From Rhodamnia argentea (taxonomy: Eukaryota; Streptophyta; Magnoliopsida; Myrtales; Myrtaceae), in contig NC_063156.1 of assembly GCF_020921035.1 (NCBI RefSeq), positions 9,932,501-9,996,500 on the forward strand: DNA of 64,000 nucleotides, read 5' to 3'. This document shows positions 1-11,900 of the stretch, in pieces. Numbering within the stretch: position 1 is the first letter of the stretch; each line of letters starts with the position of its first letter. The position numbers were made by a program, and so were the translations under genes. The notes under the pieces are model-generated. The model did no database searches. It had not been told where the DNA came from and was given only the letters and a program-made list of their open reading frames with translations.

Positions 1-1
1 G

Positions 2-136
2 AATTTTGAGGCATCTGTGTACCACTTTACCGACCCTACTTTTCCTGATATAGAGTATGTGAGGGTTATGTCCACTCTTTGGATTGACATGGATATAAGG
101 ATGTTTAGTTGGCCCGATTCCTTTCCTACATGATGA
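2..136 (+). CDS. 3' end of an unrecognised ORF, cut by the window edge
   Basis: A 44-codon open frame enters from the left edge and ends at a TGA at 134-136. It encodes the C-terminal-looking stretch EASVYHFTDPTFPDIEYVRV and then MFSWPDSFPT. I do not recognise the family. About 40 bp further on, another frame (about 171-235) encodes a strongly acidic stretch (EDVEDDKGGPEEESDSEEVV) ending in TAG. The true C-terminus may therefore lie there after a splice or a frameshift. It could be the last exon of a gene to the left or a transposon remnant, and there is too little sequence to decide. Confidence 0.3.
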
Positions 137-359
137 CAACAGTAATGGTGGCAGTGAGTGGCGAAGGAGGATGTTGAGGACGACAAAGGCGGGCCAGAAG
201 AAGAGAGCGACTCTGAAGAAGTGGTGGGGGATTAGGTGGCGGTTGTTTGCTTGTAATGTGTTTGGCTGTGATGGCATAGTGTGAACTTATCTTATGTTAT
301 TTAACTTTAATGAATGAAGACTTTATGTTTAATTTGAGTTTTTTCTTCCTCTTGCACTA

Positions 360-2390
360 AATAATGAAATCGCGATTAGTAAGGCTGTATTGTTACACCC
401 GGCCACGGTGACGATCGGCGATCGGCCACAAGCAATGTAGCGAGCTCTAAGCTCACGTTGACCTGTGGTGTCGGTTGGCACCATGGTCGACGCCTAGCCG
501 CGAGCGAGCTCAAGCCTCACCATAGGTCGGCGAGCTTGAGCTCGAGGCTCGTACCGGCTCATGGTGACGATTAACGCTCGGCCGAGGAAAATAAAAATAA
601 AAATTAATTAAAAATAAAAGGAAAACAATAAAAAATAAAAATATTTAAAAATTATATTTCTTTTTAGAATATTTAAAAAGGAAATGAAAGTGCATAAATG
701 GAGAGAGGAAAGATGAAGGAAAATGATTTCTTCGGAATAAATCATTTTCCCCACTTTTCAAGGTACATTTTCCACGAGTGAAAATTGTCATCTTTGGTTC
801 ATATATTCTCATGAAACGAATGCCAAAAAATATTTTTTTGAAAGTTCTTTTTGCGAAATGAACGGAACCTAAAATTACAAAGACGTTGTCTATGAATTTG
901 CTAACATTTTATTGATTATAAAACCACAACGGGAACAAGGGGAGGAAGAAAGAGACCATCTTGACTATAGGAAAGGAATGCTCTTAACTGTCAATGTGTC
1001 GTGAATCTTTATCAATAGATATCTCATTGACTAAATTATGTAGTTGGATGGTGCTACTATACTCAATCTGGATTTTGTCGGATGATATAATAAAGTTCCT
1101 GAAAGAAGTGTACGACCTCAGTGGTAGTCATATAAAGATTGCTAAGGGCGCGCATGATAACACTTCTCTCCGAAAAATCAACTTCTAATTAGAAGTTGAT
1201 TTCTCTACTTCTCCTAAAATGTAGAAGTTGATTTTTTTGCTTTTGATCAAGATTGACTTCTGATAAGAAAAATTCGTTTGTTAACGGTTGAAAATTTCTA
1301 CTTTTGAAACATTATTAACAAAATATTCGGCAACGATGGTTGAAGGCGGCGGTGGTGGTCGGCGGCTGCGGCGATGGTCGGCGGCCGACGGCGGCGGGTG
1401 GGTGGTGGTCGGTGGCCGACGGCCGCAACGGCTGTGGTCGGCAGCCGGCAGTCGAGAAATAGCAACGGTGGTCGGCAGAGGCAAGTGTGGTCCAAAAAGT
1501 GATTTTAGAGCGGAGAAGTTAAAATTTTTTACTTCTCAAAATTGGTCAAAAATTCTATCAAAAGTAAAAAATCTTACTATAAGTGAAAAATCCTATTATA
1601 AGTCAATTTCTTTATCAAACGGATTTCGACTTCAATCAGGGTTTTATCAAACACATTTCTCTGTCGGATGGGCTCCGGGCAGAGAAATGAAATTTCTGAA
1701 GTGTTTTCATGTGGGCCCTAAGATTGCTCCTCCCCCTCACTCTTTTATTTTCAAAACTATAAAAATAAACATATGCTTATTTCACGAGTTGAATTCCACA
1801 AATTATAGTTTATAGTCAAATTATTTACGTTGGGAGTAATCCATCACTTAGGTGCTAGAGATGATAGCACACATGATCTATGAATTTTATTTTATTATGT
1901 AATGTCGATTTTGAACTTTTAATTTGTGCAGTATAATCCCCGAATTCAGTCCAATGTGCATTATTGAATTTACGCTTTTAATTTATTTAATGTGGTTTCT
2001 AAATTATTAGCAAATATTAAAAATTAATAGTATATTAAATGTTGGATAAGAGTTCAAGAACGATATTATACATTAAGTCAAAGTTGGCAACTTCATATTA
2101 AGCAAATTAAAAAGTTTCAAAGATAATATAATATATTGCATCGAAGTTCAGGAATCGGTTGACCGGTCAGAGGTGGGGGGAGACATGCGAAATTCCTAAT
2201 ATGTCCTCAAGAAAGACCGATGGACGACGGCCAATCTGTGGAGCCCACGAGAGCACGTGAATCTCACCGTCTCCAGTAAAGTTACTAAAATACCCTGACT
2301 CTCGTTAATAATCACTGTTTTCGCCACGTGTCATACGCAGATGAAGACGAAAGGCATCATCATCTTCTTCGCCGAAGTCCTTTATCTGTT
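360..2390. repeat. Gene-free repetitive stretch with two GC-rich cores in AT-rich arms
   Basis: No credible gene is seen. Two GC-rich blocks (about 395-590 and 1335-1490) sit in very AT-rich DNA. Around the second, motifs such as 'agaagttgattt', 'gtttgttaac' and 'gtttgataaa' recur on both sides in opposite orientation, which suggests a degraded terminal-inverted-repeat element of about 1160-1720. The glycine- and proline-rich ORFs on both strands of that core reflect low complexity. I could not define ends or target duplications. The last few hundred bases before 2400 are probably the RHC1A promoter. Confidence 0.4.
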
Positions 2391-2399
2391 AAAAAAATT

Positions 2400-4542
2400 C
2401 GCAAGTGAGCTCCTCAATTAGGGCAAAATTTTTCCTTTTCCGGTCTTCAACTCTCCCTTTCCTTTGTCACGATCGGGAGTCGACGTTCGCATCCGCAGGT
2501 ACTTCCGCCATCGTCTGCATCTGAATCTCCCCACAATTAGGTCTTTCAATTGGTTTTTTTTTTTTTTTGGATTCTGCGTTTTCGCAAATTTCGTGCTCCC
2601 CCCGCGATTTGCATCTGAGTTCCTCTTTTTATACTAATTGCGGCGGTCTGAAATCGTCGCCCTTGAGATTTCTTAAGTTGTAAGCGAGAGCAGTGATGCT
2701 TTTTTTTGCTCGGGAATGGAGGTTGAGATTGGAATATGCTTTTTTGAATGATTGGGGATTCCGGCGAACGGCTTTTGCTGTGTGTTTGTGTTGTACGGCT
2801 TGAAATGTTTGATCCTTCCTGCTGAATTAGATCTCTGGCTTGATTTCCCCGCTCACAACTGTGCATTATTAGCATTTTTTTTTAATCGAGATGGGAATGA
2901 GATTCTCTCCCCTTTTTTCTTTTTTTATATACATAATTGCGGTTATTGATATTTTATTTTATTTATTTTTGGGTTCATCGACTGCCGATCCCAACTAGTT
3001 TGGGATAAAGGTGATTTTGATGTTGATAATTGCGGTTATTGACTTTCAATGAAGCTCTCTTGTTGTTAATGGCCACGGATAATTCACCGAGGACGTGGTA
3101 CATATAAGAATGCTCTTTGTAGGATACTTTGCACTGGAAGCCATCCTGGATATTGGTTGGTGTCCAAAGAAAAAATGGGTCCATTTTCACTCATTATGGG
3201 TATTGCTAGATTAAGAAATAAGTTTAGCAATGTTGGGTGACCAGGGCTCTGTTTATATCGATGCGTGAGGTGTTCAATGGGCTTTCACGTAATATAAAGA
3301 TAAGATTCATTTCGAACGTTCTAGTTCATGAAGGGGCTACACTCCATCCTTTGGTTGCTAGTGAAGTCTTTGGTTGAAAGGGTAATACAGCGCATGTCTT
3401 TACTTCTTGCAAGCTGTTTCGACATGATATTGATGACAATGACTGAACGTACTGAATAGTTGATTGGTGGGAGAGAAGGATGTGGGAAAAAGAGCTGTTT
3501 CTCATCTGTATCATTTGGTACCTAAATGGGTTGACAGTAGATTGCTATTGAGAAGGTAATGATGAAAAATGTTGGAACCTTGCCTTTGCAAAACACTTCT
3601 TTGGTTGAAGTCCTCATCCTAGGTTTTCTATCTGTTTGCTGGTGAAGTATGAGAAGAGTTATGAAAATTTTTAGTGGGAATGGCTTTTTGGATTTTCCTA
3701 CATTCTAGTTTGTGGATTTTAAACGTTGTTGATAAAATAGTTTCACCTATAGCTGGAAACCACTTACAAGTTGGTTTGTTGGATGTCATTGCACCAGCTT
3801 TGATGCTTTTTACAACATGGAGTGAGGAATTTTGTAGTCAACCCTGCACTTGATTGTTGGGTTAGTGTGCTCTATTTTGACCTTAAGCGGATGCTCAAGT
3901 TACTAATTTATTTGAACATTATGAGAATATATCATGTAACTTCCATTCGGAGCTTTAGATTGATTTAATTAAATTGTCACTCATCAATGGTTTGCATTTT
4001 GCAAACATGGGCTTCTGTTTGATCTTCTTAGGATTGCAGGGAGAATTAGATTGAAGCAATAGTTAAAGTTGGGCGAGTTAGGGTCTGTTCGATAACTCTT
4101 TTCAATGCTGACGTTGAACATTTTCCGCACTTAAGAGTCCCTCCGTTTCATTAATGATGGTAATGTCATTGTCGCCTCACATTTTTTACATTCATCTAAA
4201 ACTTGCTCTCGGTAGTAAGGAACCTACTTAATGTAGGACCCTGCACATGACCAGCAATAATCTGTTCTCTGTTTATACGTGGACATTTGTTTGCCAACAT
4301 TTCTTAGTATTTTCAGGATCTATCCAACTTTGATTTTCACATTATCTGCCTTGTCTTCTCTTTGGCGTAAAACTTTCCCCTCTTGCATGCTGCACATTGG
4401 TCTAAGGAGAACCTGCTCTCCTGTAAGGAAACGATGCCATTGCAACATCCGCTCGTAATATTTGTATGCGCAATTATCATTCCTTTTGCACGTAGCATAC
4501 TGAAAGGTCCTAACCTAATTGGAGTGGGGGAGCATGCCCTGC

Positions 4543-4581
<39 letters not shown>

Positions 4582-6454
4582 AGAGAGAGAGAGAGAGAGA
4601 GAGAGAGATCACTAGTTTATTCCTCTTGCAAGTAGCATACTACAACGTCCTAAACTAATTGGAGTGGGGGAGCGTGCCTGCGCTCTCTGTGTGCGTTCGT
4701 GCGTGCGTGCGCAGGTGCAGGGGCGGATGCGGGGGCGCGTGCGAGCGTGCGCGCAGCATGCGTGCAGGCGTGCGTGCGTGTGAGAGAGAGAGAGAGAGAG
4801 TGTTCATTGAATTAGAAATGGCTTCAACCATGTGAGAAGTCTTCTTAATGATCTGTGTCCCGTAGGAAATCCTCAAATCATTTCTAAAAGGTTTTTCACT
4901 TTCTATTCAGTGGTAAGGATTGCAGTTGAGTGAGTCACTTTTGTGATTGTCTGTGCTTTTATTTGCTGGAATTAATTTTTCTCCCCGTGGAGCCCAAAGA
5001 GTCCCAGTGCTTGCTTGTCTTTAACTTGGTCCTTTGAAACTAAAATGATAATGAGTATGCAATTTCCTGAAGTTGTGTAGAAACAAACCAAATTGTAAAT
5101 GCATACTTTGCATGAATTAATTGTTAAAAGGCTCCATGTCAAGCTTGATTTAACGTGCGCGAAGATATTAACAGTCGACCAATATTGTGCGTGTTGCCCA
5201 CTTCTTTTTATAATGGGTTTTTCTGCAGCAGTAATTACGACTAAGATTGTCCTTATTACATAATCGGATATGATGGTATGAAGCAATCATTTACGTGTGT
5301 CAAGATCTGATGGTAAAAAAATAATAATAATAAAAATAAACCAGTATTGTGCATGCTGACACTTCTTTTTCCTTTTTGTTTTTGGTCAAAATGTTGACAC
5401 GTCCTTTCAAAATTGGATTTTTTGGGCAGTAAGTAAGACCAAGAATGTCCTTATTAAATAGTCTGATAGAATGGTATGAAGCAGTCATTTTACGTGTGTC
5501 AAGATTCTGATGGTGATGAAACAACTCAGTTTTGTCATTGCTTAAATTTCAAATGCAACTAAGCAAATTTTTTTTGGTCTTACAAATACAACTCTGGGAC
5601 TATCTTGTTTTTCAGATTTTTCTGCCCAAGCTCTTAGATTAGAACAAATCAAAGATTAGCGAAATTGTGAGTGAATCAGTAACTCATCTGGAACTTATTA
5701 GAAGCACTTCCAAAATCAAACAGTTCTTCTTCTTGGACTATAATTGATTTCCATCTCTACCTCTGCTATAATAGACATGGAGAAAGGAGAGAGCGTCTTT
5801 ATTGAACTGCTAGTTGGGCTGCCATAATGCAAAGCACTAAAGTCTTATGTATTTAGAGTGAAAACTTGTGAAGCTGCACAGGGTACTTCTGACTAGTTGA
5901 CGTATTTATTTGAATTGAGAAATATCATGGTTTCTCTGTCAAAGTACAGTTTATGGACTCATTTTTTATTTGGTAAAAATTAGCAAAATACTTTTCCTAT
6001 TCCCCTTTTTGGGATGGACTTTTCTCTAGTGCTATAACCCATTTGTTTTAATAGGTCAGAACTTAGAGAAAGTTTCCCTAGTCAGTTCTGTTGACTGGTG
6101 CTACATATACTGTGTTGAAGAGTTCCTTGAATTATGTTGAGTGATTAGTGCTTTACCCCTTGTTTTAGTCCTGTGGTACGTGATAAGTGAGAGCACCTTT
6201 CAAATGAGACATTTCTATATGGGGGAAATGATTCAGTAGTTTGAGTTGGGATGGCATAATTTATTCTACTACAATAGTGGGAAAAATTGTCTATATATAT
6301 AGTGATCATGCATGTATCCGTGTTACTTTGTGGTATTCGGTTGGGATTGTGCGACATTTGGAGTTCTCGCAATAGAAACCTTTTAGCATTATGCTTGAAC
6401 AGCAGTTTTATGAGTTCCCTTGGTGAGTTCTGATCAAATTTTGCTGATTTCTAG
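2400..6454 (+). other. RHC1A: RHC1A 5'UTR exon and 4-kb leader intron
   Basis: The RING gene's coding exon is preceded by a good 3' splice site, with 'tgctgatttctag' ending at 6454, 20 bp before the ATG. A matching donor (cgcag|gtacttcc) lies at 2499, after a pyrimidine-rich leader beginning roughly at 2400. The inferred intron, 2499-6454, has no ORF with recognisable homology and carries a microsatellite-rich tandem duplication. A long leader intron before a single coding exon is common in plant regulatory genes and often raises expression. The exact donor and transcription start are inferred. Confidence 0.5.
4481..4800. repeat. Tandem duplication carrying TG/GA microsatellites
   Basis: Two copies offset by 140 bp begin at about 4481 and 4621. 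Both contain 'gcatactacaacgtcctaa' or a near match, followed by 'aattggagtgggggagc' and then a TG-rich run ending in GA. Copy 1 has pure (TG)n at 4547-4580 and (GA)n at 4581-4608. Copy 2 has a decayed 'gtgcg' run and (GA)n at about 4781-4800. The unit lies inside the RHC1A leader intron. The ORFs over it on both strands are artefacts of the dinucleotide runs. Confidence 0.8.
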
Positions 6455-6474
6455 AGGGACAGGGAGAGGAGACT

Positions 6475-7398
6475 ATGTCAAGTAGCAGAAACACCCATTG
6501 GTGTTACAGATGTAGGCGGCCAATAAGATTACAAGGGCGAGATGCAGTCTGCCCCAATTGTAATGGAGGATTTATTCAAGAACTTGATGACATGGTGCAC
6601 ATTAACCCGCTCGATTTCTTTGGACTTGACAACGATGAAGGTCGTGACCCACGGTATCGGATGATGGAAGCATTCTCAGCATTGATGGGGCAGCGATTGG
6701 CAGATAGAAGCCATAGCCATGACATCAGGGGCAGATCCGATCTATTTTCTGAGCATAACTCTGGAGTCGGTCCTTTACTGATATTTGGCGGCCAGATTCC
6801 TGTCAGGTTGTCTCGAAATAATGGATTCGAGGCCCTTTTTAATGGGGTTCCTGGAATTGGATTGACAAGGGGTAACGGAGGCGACTATTTTATAGGGCCT
6901 GGATTAGAAGAACTGTTTGAACAGCTTTCTGCTAATGAACGTCGGGGCCCTCCTCCTGCAGCAAGGTCTTCCATCGATTCCATGCCCACTGTTAAGATCT
7001 CACAGAGGCATCTTCGTTCTGATTCACACTGCCCTGTTTGTAAAGAACAATTTGAACTCGGTTCAGAAGCAAGGCAAATGCCATGCAACCATATTTATCA
7101 CTCGGATTGCATTGTCCCATGGCTAGTCCAGCACAACTCATGCCCTGTTTGCCGCCAAGAATTGCCGCCCCAAGGATCGAGCAACAGCCGTCCAACTGCT
7201 GCAAATCGGGGGAGCAGCAGTAATGGCAACACCAGCGGGAGGGAGAGTCAAGGAAGGAGGAACCCCCTCTCGTACTTGTGGCCATTCCGTTCATCGAATT
7301 CCAGCTCTCGCAACAGCGGAAACAGCCCGAGTAACTCCCCAACCGTGCGCGAAAACAACCACCACCAGATGGGGTACTCTGGATGGCCCTTTGACTAA
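6475..7398 (+). CDS. RHC1A: RING-H2 E3 ubiquitin-protein ligase, RHC1A-like
   Basis: This intronless coding exon of 307 aa encodes a predicted E3 ubiquitin ligase. Residues 1-40 (HWCYRCRRPI...CPNCNGGF) form the N-terminal zinc ribbon typical of the plant RHC1A/RHC2A/BCA2-type family, with Cys10, 13, 26 and 29. The C-terminal RING-H2 begins at Cys186 (CPVCKEQFEL) and runs through PCNHIYHSDCI and W to SCPVCRQELP near residue 226, with all eight zinc ligands present. The tail is Ser/Asn/Arg-rich and of low complexity. The ATG is the first after the leader-intron acceptor and opens with MSSSRNTHWCYRC, matching family N-termini. Such proteins recruit E2 enzymes to ubiquitinate substrates in the cytosol; the substrate cannot be read from sequence. 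Length is close to Arabidopsis RHC1A. The downstream SPT6-like gene is convergent. Confidence 0.9.
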   Translation: MSSSRNTHWCYRCRRPIRLQGRDAVCPNCNGGFIQELDDMVHINPLDFFGLDNDEGRDPRYRMMEAFSALMGQRLADRSHSHDIRGRSDLFSEHNSGVGPLLIFGGQIPVRLSRNNGFEALFNGVPGIGLTRGNGGDYFIGPGLEELFEQLSANERRGPPPAARSSIDSMPTVKISQRHLRSDSHCPVCKEQFELGSEARQMPCNHIYHSDCIVPWLVQHNSCPVCRQELPPQGSSNSRPTAANRGSSSNGNTSGRESQGRRNPLSYLWPFRSSNSSSRNSGNSPSNSPTVRENNHHQMGYSGWPFD

Positions 7399-7711
7399 GT
7401 CGATGCGCCTTCAATGCCACTTGCTTTGTGATCCTGATAACGATTCATGGTAAGAGAACTGCTTGTGATGGAATTGGCTTTTAGAGATTGTGTGTTGTTT
7501 AAAAGTACGATAGCCTTTTTCTCTTCTGTCATTTCTGTAAATGACTCCTTCGGTAAAATCCTGTACGACGTGTTTTCAACTGTATTGTACACTGTAATTT
7601 TGCTCTTAAAGCTTGTGGGAAAGTCTGTGTGCCAAATTTTCGACGTCTCTGTGTCTGAACCTTCTATGGGATTGTTGCCCCAAACGGAAAAAAAAAAGAA
7701 TATATATATAT

Positions 7712-8015
7712 TGAAGTATGTGTCACATTGTTTGACAAAAGGTTCTAAATACTTTTATATTCACGTAGCTTCCTTTCATCTATAAACTTAAGCTTTTGGA
7801 TTGGGCTTTCTAACATAGTATTAGAGCTAATGTTTTCCCTTTCACAAATGTTCATGATAAAAATTTCTCAAAAACTCCACCTACTCGTAATCCGACTTGC
7901 ACGTGAGTAAAGGTGTTAAAAGTATGTCCTACATTGTTTGGCAAAACATTATAAATGCTCTTTATATTCATATAATCTCCCTCTATTAATAAATTTAAGC
8001 TTTTAAGTAAGAAAA
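7712..8015. mobile_element. TRIM-like miniature LTR retrotransposon remnant
   Basis: Two diverged direct repeats of about 100 bp start at 7712 and 7914. Both begin with TG and share 'acattgttt', 'tatattca' and 'ttaagctttt'. Directly after the first repeat, which ends in CA at 7815, comes 'tagtattagagc' (7816-7827). This is a two-mismatch version of the initiator tRNA-Met primer binding site TGGTATCAGAGC. A terminal repeat plus PBS with an interior of only about 100 bp and no ORF is the structure of a TRIM element. No convincing polypurine tract or target duplication was found, and the second repeat is ragged at its 3' end. It lies between two convergent gene ends. Confidence 0.5.
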
Positions 8016-8445
8016 TTTTGAGGGGATTTTACTAAGCCTGTTTTTCCCATGACTTCTGATGCGTAAGGCTACATGTAGCCCATAATATCTGTTTAAAGCT
8101 GATCGTACAGTCTGAGCGAACGGAGCAGATGCCAATCTAACGCATGGGGGTGAAAATACAAGTTTCTGTTTCGATTTGACAAACATCGGCACAGATATTT
8201 ATCATCTTTAGCCTTGAATGTCCAAAACTCATCATGGACGCGCCTCCAGCCTTTTCTCCTTTCTATGAGAAACTAGTGGGCATTTTTTCTGCGTGCAGGA
8301 ATTCAAAAAACAAAAGACAAATAACTAAATTATATTATAGCACGACCTACGTCAGCATTTTTTAATTCACGGCTCATTTGGGGAAAGAGACCGTGGAAAG
8401 CCTCGGACAGAAGGAAAAACACTACCAAGCTTTCGTCCATGACAA

Positions 8446-8942
8446 TCACCAACCCCCGCCAGACCATCCATCGTCAGCAGCTTTCTTGGAGCTACTACCC
8501 CCCCAACCGCCACCGTTCTCAGTCCCACCGTCGGTAGCACCGGCGCCGCCCCAACTTCCCGTCCCACTTCCCCAACCACCACGATCACCTCCGCCGCTTG
8601 CATTGCCGCTGCTTCCCCAACCACCATGGTCGCCTCCGCTGCTTGCACTGCCGCCGCTTCCCCAACCACCACGGTCGCCTCCGCCGCTTCCACTGCCTCC
8701 GGCACCCCATCCACCAGGAAATGCTTCCCTGCCCGGCGAATTCTGAATTTTAGCACCTGGAAAGCTGCCCCACCCGTCACCTCCATCCTTGCTACCTGAA
8801 TCCCATTGAGGGGCGTCGTAACCTGAATCCTGTCGGTCATTACTGGGGGTGTTACTCCCCCTATTATTATTGTATGAGCCCCGACCACGTCCACGCCCAC
8901 CATATGGTCTAGGAACCCCACTAGGATGCCCATCACGACGAC
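8446..8942 (-). other. SPT6L last exon: GW/WG-rich (AGO-hook-like) tail
   Basis: The exon begins at 8942 after 'ttttaacag' and is read in the frame fixed by the previous exon, giving RDGHPSGVPRPYGGRGRGRG and then repeated units of the type GGGDRGGWGSGGSASSGG. About ten Trp residues are each flanked by Gly, and it ends SGGGW-stop at 8446-8448. Tryptophans next to glycine in a disordered tail are the pattern of Argonaute-binding platforms, and Arabidopsis SPT6L has such a tail. A longer open frame across the same bases, and a proline-rich one on the opposite strand, are shadows of this repeat. Confidence 0.85.
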
Positions 8943-11900
8943 CTGTTAAAATTTCAAACAGAGAAAACTAGTTGGCCATCTGAATGCATTAAAAACACGG
9001 AAGCACTTCCCCACTATCTGATAACGCAAAGATAAATGAAAAACATAGAACACTCAGCACTTGCCAGGGGAAAAGCAAGACAGAAGGGAAATAGCCCATG
9101 ATAGTGAAATGCATATGGCCAAAGTGATATTAAGTACATGATGTAAACAGAGCACATCAAGCCCGAACCACCCCTCAAATAAAACTGTAACAGCCAGACC
9201 AAATCTCAGTTATAGGTGGTGAACACCATGAGCTTCTCTCAAGAATCTTATTCAACCAAACCAGAAGAGACTCCCCATTACTGGATATTTATACTGTCTA
9301 CAATGGATTCTAGCAGCGCGTGTCCTGGGGATACTAAAAGTTTCCTATGCATTGATAGTCCCCATATTATGCGTAATAAATGCTTTGAAAACTGTATTAT
9401 TTTTTACTCTAGTATATTCACAAGTGCACCCAGGCACTTGTTAACCGGACCCTCTAGTATTTTAGAACAAAAACAAAACCAAGTCTCGACTGGTGCATTC
9501 TATGCTAAGCAATGAACTCAGGCCATCTCTTCATAACCTGAAAATAGTTAGCACTGGAAAATTCAAGAGTACCTTCTGCAGAAATTCCAACGGGAGAAAC
9601 ATAAAGCATCCATGCAAGCCTATATATCAGGTATCTAGACGGACAGTACCTGTTCTTGACCCTGGCGTTGAAGATCTATCTCTGTCGAAAGACTGGCCCC
9701 TCCAGCCGCCTTCATTGGAGGAACCACCCCAACCACTGCCAACAGATGTTCCTGAAGAACCTCCAGTTGCAGGGCTTCGCATAGGCACCATGGCAGCGAC
9801 TGACCTAATTGATGGCGTCGAGTCATGTTGAGGGTCGTTGATATGCTTCTGAAAATATGCCACAAGCCGATCAATGTCCTCAAACATCCTTTTCCGGAAC
9901 TTAAATCCTTTAGGGTAAAGACCTATGTACTCATGGTGGGGATTTGTGCTCCTTATATAAGAAAGGATGAAGGTGCCTGGATGTTCATGGGAAATGCCAA
10001 AGCAATAAACTATCCTCATAGGACACTCTGCTTTCTCAATCCTCAGAAGCTCATCGACTTCTGCTTTAGTGCCCTTCCTAAACTTTCGATAGTTCAGCAT
10101 TGCCTTTAAATGCCCCACCAAGGGATCCACATACCGATCCATAACCTACAATATAAGCAACTTAGTTTAGAAGTATATCAGATCCCCTTTGCCCGCGGAT
10201 GTCACATAAATTTAAAAAATTATCCTAGCATCAGCCTCACATAATTTTAAAACGAGTACCCTAGCATCAGCCTCTGCCAATATAAGCATTTTCCAAACAA
10301 TACGGCACTACAAATGTTTTCCAGAGTTAAGATTAAAATGTTACTTCTTGCGTTGCTTTCAAGATCTCCCTTTCTTAAAAAACTATTGGAAATAAGTCAG
10401 TTCTGGAAACACCAAAATGGCCATTTTCAGTATAAATTGCCTTAATAAGACATAATCCTCGATGCAAGCTAACAAACAGGAAAATTTTGTAAGTTTGCTT
10501 CTTAAAGGTAAATTCCAAATTTCAATTTCTGGATATATTCCTAAACAGAGAATTTTACTAGATTTTGGTCCTTAATAATAGCTACATATTAATCCAGTGC
10601 TTAGCAAGAAAAACTGCCGCACAGAAAATCTCAATGGTTCAACTAAGTACCTCCAGCCCCAAAACCTAGCCAGCCTAAAAAACTACCAAGCACAAGCATT
10701 AGCAAGTGCATACACCCAAAAAATCGATTTTAAGTTGCAGAAAACTGCAAACATCTCTCCCGGAATTACCAAAAGAAAGCAAAGACAATGCATTGGTCAT
10801 AGTATACTAAAGTATGGTTTGTCACAACAAGCAACAAGCACTACCAGGCAAAATCAAACAAGAATAACCCCGAGTTCCTTTTCCAGGACATCATCTGCTC
10901 GAATAAGAAAAAACCACAAGTTCACTAAGTAAAGGAAGTGGCTGTTATTGCAAAAAATCTGACCCAAAAAAGAAGTAGGAAGAGTTACATTATGATGTTT
11001 TGTAACTGTTCAATTTATTCACAGGCAGCTCAGGCAATTCATTTGCGGTGGGCGTGCAGAAACTAGTAGGGAGGAAGATATTGAATAAATGGACCCAGTC
11101 TGCCATCTCGAGCCTATTTAAAGAAAATCACCGTTAACCAATTTTCTCAACTACATTTAAGAAGCAAGAACAAGTTCCTGATACCCATCAGCTCAATTAC
11201 TCACTCAGTAATTCTAAGGAGGCTTCCTACCACAAAAATAAAGCAATGTAACTCAGAATCTAAAAAATCCAATTTAAAAAAGGAACAGCAGTCTAGCTAG
11301 AAAACAGCCAAGTGATGCGACGCACACCATTGTACATTTCAAATGATCATGCAACATGCAAAATTGTCTGAAATGCATCAAGTGGTGACTTGATTGACAC
11401 GAAAAATTACTGACCTCATCCAAATCCTCGAAGATGTCCTCCCCAATTTTCAATGTCTTACCAATGCGAAGCAGACTTGTGATGTCTTTGTGCTCCTTGC
11501 CACCTTCAACTATATCCTTATGTGCATAAACGCCATCATAAACTTTAAGAGTCAAGGTCAAATAAGAGGGCCCTCGAGAACTGGGACGAATGACACTTTC
11601 ACCAGGATCTTTGTCCGACAAGAACTGCCACAAAAGAACCACTCTTCAAGTACTTTGCTCAATAAATGAATTTTCTTAGAAGTAACTGAAGTACAAAAGA
11701 ACACATGACCCTAATTCAAACCAATTTCTATCAACACTCAACAGACATCCAACTTCCGCGGCCCCAAGCCCCAAAATTTTTCATGAGATTCGTATATCCG
11801 AGGAATGCTGCTACAATAAAGATTACATTGACAAACATATATAAAAATAATCAAATTTCAGTTTATTAAACCCAAACAAACTGCTGAGCTACCAAGATAG

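Noticed and set aside
1288..1815. Glycine-rich 175-codon ORF and its antisense partners
   Set aside because: The low-complexity GC-rich core opens frames on both strands; no conserved domain.
4337..4876. ORFs over the TG/GA repeats on both strands
   Set aside because: Products are dinucleotide-repeat translations (Thr-His, Glu-Arg) inside a leader intron.
8378..8746. Proline-rich plus-strand ORF
   Set aside because: It is the antisense reading of the Gly/Trp repeats of SPT6L, with no initiator context or domain.
8367..8936. 189-codon minus-strand ORF rich in Val, Ala and Glu
   Set aside because: It is a frame shadow of the GW-rich SPT6L last exon; the frame fixed by the preceding exon gives the family tail instead.
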